This document shows, piece after piece, positions 10,601 through 19,439 of a stretch of DNA of 21,487 bases. Position numbers and translations under genes: made by a program. Numbering within the stretch: position 1 is the first letter of the stretch; every line of letters begins with the position of its first letter. This stretch comes from Reticulomyxa filosa (taxonomy: Eukaryota > Foraminifera > Reticulomyxidae). Under the pieces are notes generated by a model. That model was not told the DNA's origin. It made no database searches and worked only from the letters and a program-made list of their open reading frames with translations. The stretch lies in assembly GCA_000512085.1 (NCBI GenBank), contig ASPP01005677.1:1-21487 (forward strand), read 5' to 3'.

Positions 10601-13600
10601 TTTGTTTAATCCTCAGTTTTTTCAATCAAATGATGTTGAAAAATCGATAAATGACAAATGATGTATATATTTGTATACATATTGTTTTTGTTTAATCAAT
10701 GAAATGATTAATTTCGAAAGTTGTTCTTCACTTACCATTGACTGAAAGATTTCCTCTTTTATCGTGTTTGTGTTGATATTTTGTGATTGCAGATTTGCGC
10801 CGCTGTTCGGATTCGAATTTACGTTGACATTAGAACTAGGATTAGAGATGGAATTAGCAGAAATGGTGACAACAGGATTGGAATTAGCGACAGAGCTGGA
10901 AGTGGTGAAAGATATTCCGTTCAGGTTGAGTCCAATCGAGGCTATTCCAGAAGCAGGTTTTTGGGACAAGATCGGAGGCGGAGGAGATTGTGATTGTTTT
11001 CGTGACATGTCTTGCAACTTATTTACATCCGATGGTGCTGCCAATGGCTGAGTGTTGGTAGCGGGATTGTTGGCTGACGTTGTCATCATTGTTGCTGTTG
11101 GTGCGGTATTGTACGCACGCGCGGACTGGTTTCCCTCGGAAAGCAAAGATACAAGGGGATTGCGAGGACCCTCGGTTGGTTGCTGTGAGGATGGAGTAGT
11201 CGTGGTAGTGGTCACAGTGGTAATCGAAGGTGTATTGCTGTATTGGCCTTGGGACAGCGAAAGAGGTTTATCATTGGCTGTGCCTGCATTGGAAGGATAT
11301 GGCTGAGTCAATGGAATGGGCTGTGATGAGGCCATCTGATGTTGATTGGATGAGATCCGGGGTGGGACAACATTGTCCGGAGGAATAGGAACAAACGAAG
11401 GAAGACCAGGCATGCTGGTCGAATAGGGACCGGCAGAATATACAGCATAAGGCAATGGCGGAGGGGAAGTGAAGTAAGGGGAGGAGGTGGCCGAGTTCGA
11501 TAAGTACATACCCATCAATGGCGCACTCGTTTGAGAATTGGTGCGTTGATGTCGAACATCACCCAAGCCTGCGATACCAATGACCGAGTTTGTCGTTGCC
11601 GTGACAGGGGGATAGCCAAATGAATAAAACGGTTGCGAGCTTACAATACTACTTCTGGCAGGACGATGGATGACCGGTGTTGAGGTTCCACTTATCGACG
11701 CGGGGTCAGTGGTAACATTACCGATGTTTGTAGAGGCAGTTCCTATCGCACCTACTGATACGCTATTAGATGCTGGTGCTGCTGATGACGAAACTTTCAT
11801 ATTCGTCAATGGTACGTAATTCTGAGAATTTGTTGCAAACACTCCAGAGCTGCTATTGTTGGGAACAGCGCCAGTGTTGCTATTCGTATTATTGTTGCTC
11901 GCGTTCGTGTTACCAACATTGTTGCTATTGTTACCATTGTTATTGTTGTTTATATTACTAGTGATATTCATATTATTATTCCCATTGTTGTTGTTATTGT
12001 TTGTATTGATGCTTATGATATTAGACGTAGTTGTTGTTGGTGATGTCTCTGGTATCGGTGGTAGAAGGTCATGTATTGTGAATGTTTGTGATGGTCTAGA
12101 GCCTAATCCTATTGTATTCACCTTTTCAGTGATTGATCCATTGTTTTTGTCCAAAGTTGTTTCTATCGAATTTAGTGCTTTTGAGTTGGGCTTTCCCATC
12201 TCGGTTGGCACTTGCGAACTTGGGACAGATCCAGCAATTGTGCCATTGGTCGGCAGACCAATTCCACTTGTCGGTACAGACGTAATGATAATGTTTGGAT
12301 TCGTTATGCTTGCATTTGACACGCCTGAGGTCACTGGTATCGATGTATTTTTTGCCATCAGCGGTATATTCAAATTTGTAATCACACCTGTGTTTGCTCC
12401 CGTTATTGCACTGCCACCGCCTGTCATTGTTGCTTGCGTCCCCGCCACTCCCGAAGACGTTGCAGCGACAGCAGTTGGGACAATCGATTTACTTGCAAGT
12501 GCAGTTGTGGATGTCCCTGCGATCGACGATGGGTTCATATAAATAGCCGATGGTGTGGACGCACTCGTCCCAAAATTGGCAACGGTGGCTGTTGCTGTCA
12601 CTGGAAAATAGGTTGGCTGTTTCGCATACGAGTCTTGCGGACTCAGGATATTTGTTGCTCCTGCCACAGTAGTTCCACCTGCACTCACAACCGAGCTCGG
12701 TGTTATTGGTGAGTGAATCTGTGTTTGCATCTGTGCTTGTGCTTGTGCTTGTGTTTGCAAAGGCGGTGGAGATGGCGATGTCGACATAGAATATGGCGGC
12801 TTGAGTTGAGACGTCGAAAGTGGTGTCGATGCTGATGCCGAGATTGGAGTCGAGGTTGGGGTCAGGGCTGATGTTAGTGCTGTTACTAATGGCGGTGGTG
12901 CTGAGGGTGAGGTCGGTGTTGCGGTTTGTGACGTGACAGACATTGGAATTTGCAAGGTATTGTGTGTAGTTGACGCTGAGCCATATACAGTGGATCCATG
13001 TGCAACGGCGTCAGAACTAGTTGTACTGTACAATGATTGGTTCTGTATTACGGGACGTGGGGCGCTACTAATGTTGTTCGAATTCATCGCCAGAGGTGTC
13101 GTTGATGTTATTACATTGGCATTGGTATTGGTATTGGTATTGGTATTGGTATTGATATTGGTATTGATATTGGTATTGATATTGGTATTGGGAGTAGACA
13201 CTGCAGTATTACTGACGAAATTGACATTGCCATTGATATTATTGTTCGCATTTACACTAGTATTAACGTTAGTATTGACATTGGCATTGATATTGGTATT
13301 CGCATTAGCATTTGTACTGATATTTGCGTTAGTATTGGGACTAACACTGGTGTTGATACTTGAGTTTGAACTTGCATTGACAAGATGGAATGGAGGGGCT
13401 TGAGATGACGCAGTCGCAGAGAACGAAGGTAAGACTGTTTTTGGTTTGGGCTGGAGAATGTCTCCGCCAAGCATCTCCTCTAAGCTGGCCACAAGAGCAT
13501 TCGCATTACTAGTCGGAACGAGGGTAGGGGTCGGAGTTGGGGTGGGGGTGATTATCAATGCGGCTGTGGCTTGTACAGGAGGAGGGATAATTGTGGACTC

Positions 13601-13713
13601 AGGAGACGATGCTGGACTTGTCGTACTTGCTGGAGGATGTGGTGGGATATTGTTGGAGTTAATATTCTGTGTCTTTGTTTCATCTGCATTTTTATTCAGA
13701 GTACTGTTATTGA

Positions 13714-13774
<61 letters not shown>

Positions 13775-16079
13775 GTTTGTAGTATTGTTATTGCTACTGT
13801 TGTTATTGTTATTGTTATTGTTTGCCACATTAAGAACATTCGCAGGGGGACGTGTTGATGTTGCAACTGTTCCTGAAACGACAGAATCCACAACAGCACT
13901 ATTTTCATGACCATTGTTGTTATAGCTTGCCGTTTTGCTAGTTGTTGTGTCGGCATTAGCATTCGTATTGGTGGTATTGGTATTGGTATTAGTATTGGCA
14001 GTCGCATTGGACGTAGTAGTGTTGTTGCCGCCAGTGCCATTCTTTTGATGCAATGAACGTTGAAACACTCCACTCTTTGCGTCGTACATTTCATATTTTA
14101 CTTTGTATGTATTTGACATTTGCATATGTGTATGTGCATGTGCTTAAAAAAAATATATAAAAATGTAGTATTTGGTTTGTACTAAACAAGCTCTTCGAAT
14201 AGCATCCAGTACTAATTTCAAGTATTGATTAGGCAGTCGCAGTTGTCTTACCATTTCTTGTGCGACGACTTCAGGTACTTCAGTATAAAAGTAGTCAAAG
14301 GTTACTGCAATTGGTTTTTTTTTGAGTTGATAGACTTGCATTTTCATTTTCACGCTCTTTTCTTCACGTTCGACTTTTTGCAATTCCACCTCCTCTTTCT
14401 TGTCTTCTTGACGAAGGGGCTCCTTTTAAAAAAAAAAAAAAAAAAAATTAAAAAGGTATGAACATAAAAACAAAACAATAAAATAAATAATCCCGTGCTA
14501 AACTTTTCCCTTTTTACGAAGTGGTCCTGGTGGAGGCACCATTAAATTGACTCCACTACTTCTTTTTGCACGATTTTTGGGTTTCTAATTTTCCAGACAT
14601 TGGGAAAAAAAAAGGGGTTGTTCTCTTTACAAGCAATGATTATGGAAAGAAACAAAAAAATAACTTCTTTTTTTCGAGGAGTGGGCATTGTGTCAGAATT
14701 TCGATGTTCAGATCTTTCCCTTTCTTCACTAATGGTATCCATTTCTGAGGCCTTGGTTGACACTGTTGTTATTTGTGTACGCATGGAAGTATATAAACAG
14801 AGAATATTAAAAAAAAAAAAGCTTACATTTGACAGTATTGGTGTCGCTGGTACGCGGCAACAAAAAAGGATGATCCAAAAGCTCTTTGGCCGATGGACGT
14901 AAGCGTGGGTCATGCTCTAAACAAATAGCAATGAAACCTCGCAAGGACAAATCTTGGATTTGATGTAATATGGCAGGCTTTTTTCCTTGTGTGACTTTTT
15001 GGTAAACCGCAGGGGCGCTTCGGCATTCTTCATACGGAATACGTCCCGTCATTAATTCCAAAATACACATACCAAAGCTCCAAATATCTACCGCTTGGTT
15101 ATATTTTTCTTTGTACATTTCCGGGGCCATCCAATGAGGCGTCCCGACCACAGACATGGTTGACTGCAATCGATTGCTGCCGCCCATGGTCGTGCTCAAT
15201 CCCAAATCGCCGATTACCACGTTGGCGCTGGTCCCTTCGATAAATATGTTGTCACATTTTAAGTCACGATGGATCACAGGGGGGTCAAACGAATGCAAAT
15301 AATCCAATGCCTCCAATATTTGTTTCGCAATTGTTTTTGCACGTTTTAAATTTACTTGTCGTTTGTGAAAATATCTTTTCATATTTGCATGTATTTGAGT
15401 TTTTTGTTGTTATTTTGTTTTAGCCTCTACCTCTTCCTTCCCCCCCCCCTTCTCCGAACAATTATCTAATATGCATATGTGTGCTTATCAATGTTTTTGT
15501 ATACATCATACAAGTGTGTGTTACAAATATAACTTTCGGACAGAGCCAGAATTCATCATGTCTGTGATGAAACAAAAGCGATCCGTTTTTTTATTGAACC
15601 ATTGACTGTGAATCTTTAATATTCTTGGATGATCTAATCTTCTTAACATTACACACTCTTTGAAAATTTTTTGTTTCTCTTCTTGTGATAGATTACTCAA
15701 GTCAATCTAGTGTTTCCCCACCAACCCCCATCTTGCTCATTTTTAGTTGTTTTTTTTTGGAAACGACGTTTCCATATTTGGTTTTGATTAGTCCGCCAAT
15801 AATGTACTCCTCTTTTTCCCTCTCTCTTTTTTTTTTATCTCCTTTACAAAACTTGATTCCACGCTACGTCGATGGTATTCACTGTGTCATAGGCTTGGAA
15901 CACGTCTTTGTAAGCTCCCTTTCCTAGTCGACGGTTGGACTATGCGATTAAATTTTATGAACCGTCTTTAACAAGAGTGCTTCGTATACAGATATACGTT
16001 TAACTCGTTGATAACGCCCGTTGATATCGTCAGGTCCCTCTCCTTCGCTTTCTTCAACAAACTCAGTATTATCATTCAT
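7485..16079 (-). CDS. Giant WNK-like (with-no-lysine) protein kinase, 14 exons, one apparent frameshift
   Basis: WNK kinases sense chloride and osmotic stress and, in animals, phosphorylate SPAK/OSR1 to control cation-chloride cotransport; a stress or ion role here is inferred. Exons: 16079-15990, 15939-15853, 15706-15525, 15374-14827, 14762-14665, 14584-14504, 14422-14188, 14100-10736, 10569-10500, 10456-9792, 9700-9287, 9192-9111, 9011-7706, 7609-7485. Phases sum to 2448 codons plus a stop if one base near 8340 is discounted. The hallmark is Lys41 in the glycine loop GKGAYKDV while the usual VAIK position reads VAWN. The start ATG at 16079 opens a 30-residue exon; an acceptor-like TTTGCAG at about 16139 leaves room for an upstream exon. 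Weakest points are the exon 8 start (14142 is also possible) and exons 9-10. The large size recalls animal WNK1-4 more than plant WNKs. Confidence 0.85.
8260..8364 (-). repeat. CAG/CAA repeat encoding poly-Gln
   Basis: An interrupted CAA/CAG trinucleotide tract of about 105 bp lies in exon 13 of the WNK-like gene; the plus strand shows it as TTG/CTG. The Gln frame is broken at 8340-8341, where the plus strand reads CTGCCTG. Upstream (higher coordinates) Gln is read in one frame and downstream in another. Without one of those bases the Gln run is unbroken and continues into the correct C-terminal frame. Confidence 0.85.
13112..13192 (-). repeat. Hexanucleotide repeat encoding Asn-Thr dipeptides
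   Basis: About thirteen tandem copies of a 6-bp unit (ATTGGT on plus, ACCAAT on minus), some with a G-to-A change giving ATTGAT in a 12-bp higher-order period. It codes for alternating Asn-Thr and Asn-Ile in exon 8 of the WNK-like gene. Looser copies lie nearby at 13240-13340 and 13960-14010. Confidence 0.85.
13715..13774 (-). repeat. Perfect (ATT)20 microsatellite encoding poly-Asn
   Basis: Twenty uninterrupted ATT units on plus are AAT codons on minus, giving a pure Asn run within exon 8. Shorter imperfect Asn stretches continue at 13775-13830. The purity at the nucleotide level suggests recent expansion, since AAC never interrupts it. Confidence 0.9.
14188..14422 (-). other. PF2/OSR1_C-like domain (exon 7)
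   Basis: Residues 363-440 begin with a charged helical stretch and continue into KKPIAVTFDYF, then EVPEVVAQEMVRQLRL and a helix QYLKLVLDAIRRA. This follows the pattern of the PF2 fold that comes after the kinase domain in WNKs and SPAK/OSR1: hydrophobic strand, FDxxxD-like turn, then xxVAxEMV. PF2 folds bind RFxV-type peptides in partners. I infer the same role. The fit is by eye only. Confidence 0.65.
14827..15990 (-). other. WNK-type kinase domain (exons 2-4 of the giant gene)
   Basis: Domain-level note, about residues 31-290. Order: glycine loop GKGAYKDV with Lys41; strand 3 VAWNQ lacking the standard Lys; HRDLKCDN catalytic loop (155-162, Asp157); DLG (176-178) in place of DFG, as in WNKs; activation segment MSVVGTPHWMAPE, where Ser194 matches the activating Ser382 of human WNK1; then DIWSFGMCILELMTGRIPYEEC and the PSAKELLDHPFL end. 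WNKs normally read GTPEFMAPE, so HW instead of EF is a departure. The leucines of the DLGLST segment, which line the chloride site in WNK1, are kept. I judge the kinase catalytically competent. Confidence 0.88.
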
Positions 16080-16542
16080 ACTTTTCCTAAATCTTTTTAT
16101 CGAACTACGATAAAAATAATACTTGCAACAACAGCTCCCTGCAAACGAAACACATATTTTAAGAAAGAAGGATGTCCATCATTAAAAAAAAACGACGACT
16201 GTGTGACCATATAGGTCCAAGAGCTTATTTTTTTGTCATAGTAAGATTGCCCAATCAATTTTTAGCGATGTTTTATTTTATCAAAATTTTGCTATCAATA
16301 TTTTTCAACAAGCGTGTTATATGTGATTTTTGTGTAACAAGATAATGTTTGAATGTTGGAGTTTTTAGATCCAGTACACAGAAAAGACGAGAGCAAATAG
16401 AGTTATATTTTTCGAGAGAACGATCCATCAAAAATGAAGATAGACGTCACATCGAAAAAACTCAATTCGGGTAAACAAATTACAGAAACTACTTTCTTTT
16501 AAGTATGAAAAAAAACTTGTTAGCAATGATTTGTTGTGATAA
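16080..16542. other. Intergenic stretch upstream of the WNK-like gene
   Basis: This lies between the WNK-like start codon and the stop of the next minus-strand gene, so it should hold the WNK promoter and the 3' region of the neighbour. It is AT-rich with no recognisable domain in any frame. On minus, an acceptor-like TTTGCAG ends at 16139 and is followed by a frame open into the WNK start codon (a Cys-rich then basic peptide), so part may be a 5' exon. No tRNA or repeat was seen. Confidence 0.4.
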
Positions 16543-16977
16543 TTAAAGTTGATCGTAGGGTGCTAAAGATTCGTTCAATCGGCGTTTCCATCGAAATGCT
16601 ACAAAGGTAAAATAAATACCCGTAAAAAACCAAAGGAATGCCGCCGTCCAGCAATAAACAACAAATGTTAATCCTCCGTCATCAAAAAGTGCTCCAACAA
16701 TGTAATTTAAAGTAATCAGAATGTGACCGACAGGCGTTGCTAATAAATACAATTTGCTCACCCGTTTCGCCCTTTCTTCATTAACTAAGGTCGAAAACCA
16801 TCCAATGATGCCCGCAGTTATTGCAGTAAAAAATGAAATTACTCCAGTGTCGAAGCCTTTGCCTTGCAGGATATTGACGAGTGCCCAAGTCCAAAAAATA
16901 GCACCAGCAATAATTTGAATAGTACTTTGATATCGTATGCGAGAAGAAAATACTTCGACAGGTGTATCTGTACCCAT
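16543..16977 (-). CDS. Small four-transmembrane protein of unknown family
   Basis: A 144-residue protein with four hydrophobic helices: around IIAGAIFWTWALVNIL (about 17-37), GVISFFTAITAGIIGWF (about 45-65), LYLLATPVGHILITLNYIVG (about 77-100) and LTFVVYCWTAAFLWFFTGIY (about 105-130). A basic tail, FRWKRRLNE, follows. The topology resembles small MARVEL-like or claudin-like tetraspans, but I recognise no family signature, so no function is assigned. The ATG at 16977 is the only one after an in-frame TGA near 17028; a spliced 5' exon cannot be excluded. It looks intronless, unlike its neighbours. It lies 209 bp downstream of the sulfatase stop, in the same direction. Confidence 0.7.
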   Translation of the reverse strand: MGTDTPVEVFSSRIRYQSTIQIIAGAIFWTWALVNILQGKGFDTGVISFFTAITAGIIGWFSTLVNEERAKRVSKLYLLATPVGHILITLNYIVGALFDDGGLTFVVYCWTAAFLWFFTGIYFTFVAFRWKRRLNESLAPYDQL

Positions 16978-17180
16978 ATTTTGTGATGATTCAGTTAATT
17001 GCAACAACGTCCCTTTTAACAACCTTCAACGCTGTACATAAACTTGCATTCAGGTATAAGGAAACAAATTGTGAATAGCAAAAACATTTTACAAAATGAA
17101 AAGAAACAATATCTGCTTCCTACTAAAGAAACTCTTTACTACAAGGAAAATAATGACAAGTAAGACCGTTTCAAAAAATA

Positions 17181-17190
17181 CTTTATTTAT
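17181..17190 (-). terminator. Polyadenylation hexamers overlapping the sulfatase stop codon
   Basis: On minus the sequence across the stop reads CAATAAATAAAG: the TAA stop lies within one AATAAA and a second overlapping AATAAA follows at once. If used, the 3' untranslated region would be only about 10-30 bases, in keeping with tight packing. This is a motif match only. Confidence 0.35.
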
Positions 17191-19264
17191 TGAGTTTGTG
17201 CAGTCTGATTGTCCCAAGTAGAGACTAGTAATTGATGCAGTTGTTGAACAACACTACTGTATGCAGGATCACCAGCCAAATTTTCATTTTCAAAAGAGTT
17301 ATAATTGTTTTCATTAGAAACCGTACTGTTGTGATTATATAACTCGGTGCCATAATTGCACTTGTCCCAAATAGGATAACTCACATTGAAATCAAAATTG
17401 CACCATTCGGTGTATCTCCAGTCGGCAGTTCTCAGCCCAACCCCCATGATGGTGCCAAAAGAAGATGATGTTCGAACAAATTGGTTGTACGCACTTTAGG
17501 TGTTGTTGTTTCATCATCACTGCCGTCATTTTCAAAAGAATGGTTTTAAAATCGTTACAAGAAACAGAAGTGAACAGAGAAATAGAAAGAAAGAAATAGA
17601 AAGAGAGAAAAGGATAGTGTTTATAATTGGACGTAACACTTGATGAAAATTGGGCTCTGCGTAGGGATTATAAATCACTGATTTGAGTGATTTGCCTTCG
17701 AATTGGGCATTCAATTGTGGAGTGATATCAAATCCAGCCAACTCAACTAAGGTTGGGAAAATGTCAACCAATTCTACGATGGCATTCGCTTTTGCACCTT
17801 CATGTTTGTGATTGTCAGGAACTCTCACAATAAGTGGTACGCGTGTTCCCAATTCAAAATTGGTGTACTTTGACCAACACCCCTGTTCACCTAAGTAACA
17901 ACAATGACTTTTTTTTTTTTTTTTTTGATGGTGCATCATATATAATTACAAGTGCAAAAGTGTATGAAAAGGAGATACCTAAATGATAACCATGGTCGCC
18001 AACAAGAACCACAATGGTGTTGTCAAACAAATCAAACTCCCTCAAGGCACTCAGAATGACTCCAAATTGGGAGTCCATGAATGAAACAGAAGCGTAATAC
18101 CCTTGTCGCAAATGTTGATGATAAGAGGTGTTGACAAGAGTTAATTTCTGCTCATTCAAATAGACGTGTGGTATCACGTCTTGCATGGTTTCCATCTCGG
18201 TGTTATTGTTGAAAGCAGGAATGGGCATATTTTTCGGGGGATTGGGATATTTTGCTATGGCAATGGTTTCCAATGGGTACATGTCATAATAATGCGTTGG
18301 CGCGAACCATGTCATGTGCGGACGTTTCAAGCCGGCCGCAATAAAAAAAGGGTTGTTGTGTTATATTGCTTGTCACGGAGGCAAAGTATTTCCGTATCTT
18401 TTTGTAATTGTATGTGCGTGTGTTCATTATGGATATATAAATACAATATATTGCATTTAGACTCTCTTTTGCATCATTCATGTACGTTTATGTGGAGTAA
18501 CTTGCTGTGCTACTGCTCCGTCAGGAAAGCAAATGTCCGCACAGGTTGCAGGACAGGCGCTTACTCGATTGTCCACAGAATAACAATTAAATGAGATCAA
18601 GCAGTCAATACATGATTGATCCTGCACACAACCAGTGCCGTTAGGCCAATGTTGAGCGGCCAATGATTGAAATGTGCCATTGTAAAACTGTTTCACAATT
18701 CATTCAACACATGTTCTATTTTATTATTTTTATTAATGCTATTATTATCTCTTTTTTTTTTTAAATCCAAACTTGATCACAAAACCAATATGGTTCGGAC
18801 CATGAATACGGCATGTCTGCTCCTCCTTCTGATGCACTTACGCCTCCGCTTGAATAGCCCGGATGCCACACCTTCCCAGCTCCAACTGCATAGTACCCGT
18901 TGTCTTTGAAAAACTGAGGAAGAGTAATCACGTCATAGCCTGTGTTATTTGGCATTCGCTCACGAAAATATTGTTGCAGATCCCACACATGCGTGGTATC
19001 AGGCCTCAATCCAGTTAAGAATGACGTCCTTGAGGGGCTACATAAAGCGTATTGACAATATGCGTGAGTAAATGACACTGACTCGGCCACAAAAGAATCT
19101 ATATTTGGAGTTGAAATTATGTCGCTTTGGCCATAGGCTCCACCTAACTCTGGTCTTAAGTCGTCACTAACAACGAACAAAATATTATAATGATTGTTGT
19201 TTTGAGCCGAGCAAAATACATCTAGAAAACTTAAAACAAAAGTCCAGATCACTGTTGCATACAT
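17187..19264 (-). CDS. Secreted/lysosomal sulfatase, iduronate-2-sulfatase-like, one apparent frameshift
   Basis: Hydrolyses sulfate esters using a formylglycine made from the Cys of CxPSR. Exons: 19264-18773, 18687-18502, 18397-17979, 17890-17638, 17493-17187, with GT-AG introns of 85, 104, 88 and 144 bp. Length is 551 residues, essentially that of human IDS (550). Residues 1-20 look like a signal peptide. Motifs are VVSDDLRPE (metal Asp34/35), CSPSRTSFLTG (Cys75), GKVWHPG, PFFIAAGLKRPH, VGDHGYHLG, then EQGCWSKYTNFE and RTADWRYTEW. Several NxS/T glycosylation sites are visible. Exon 2 carries seven Cys in about 50 residues, an insert I do not know from IDS. In exon 3 a run of seven A on plus (18343-18349) shifts frame between PFF and IAAG; six would be in frame. 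The substrate is unproven: many protist and bacterial relatives act on other sulfated glycans. No formylglycine-generating enzyme gene is in the window. Confidence 0.9.
17560..17616 (+). repeat. Purine-rich (GAAA) tract in a sulfatase intron
   Basis: Plus strand is almost pure A/G with GAAA/GAGA units; the transcript strand is therefore pyrimidine-rich (TTTC/TCTC) inside intron 4 of the sulfatase (17494-17637). It could act as a polypyrimidine tract, though it sits about 65-120 bases before the chosen acceptor. Confidence 0.6.
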
Positions 19265-19419
19265 TTGATTAGCTTTTTTTTGAGAGCTTATTTAAAAAAC
19301 CTACAATAAGTTCCAAAAGAAGCTTTTTTAGATGATGTTGGGAGTGCGAAAGTAGATCGACAATAGGGCTTTGTTACTTACAAGTCAAATGTAGCGAGCA
19401 AAACTTATAAGATAATTTT

Positions 19420-19425
19420 TTTATT
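19420..19425 (-). terminator. Candidate polyadenylation hexamer after the Schlafen-like gene
   Basis: Minus-strand AATAAA about 15 bases after the TAA stop at 19440, within an AAT-repeat. The following 175-bp gap to the sulfatase start has no coding. This is a motif match in AT-rich DNA. Confidence 0.3.
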
Positions 19426-19439
19426 ATTATTAAAGTAGG

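Larger units (their letters stand above)
10736..14100 (-). other. Very long Asn/Thr/Ser-rich low-complexity exon (exon 8)
   Basis: A single 3365-base exon codes for about 1121 residues of mostly disordered sequence. It has poly-Asn, Asn-Thr dipeptide repeats, Pro-rich patches and several Tyr/Pro-rich segments such as YFTSPPPLPY. No globular domain is recognisable. Despite the repeats the frame stays open throughout, so selection appears to hold it. Antisense frames in this exon are long and look hydrophobic or Cys-rich only because Asn and Gln codons reverse into Ile, Leu, Val and Cys codons. The exon ends at GTAAGT, one of the few textbook donors in the window. Confidence 0.75.

Noticed and set aside
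11856-13910. Several long plus-strand hydrophobic frames (11856-12542, 12933-13403, 13446-13910)
   Set aside because: All mirror the Asn/Thr/Ser-rich sense exon; Leu/Ile/Val runs come from reversed Asn codons and no start context or domain supports them.
17494-17545. A frame reading ENDGSDDETTTPK before the last sulfatase exon, needing one extra A
   Set aside because: Using GTTACG at 17637 as donor and TAAAG at 17494 as acceptor gives the conserved AYNQF block in frame without any indel.
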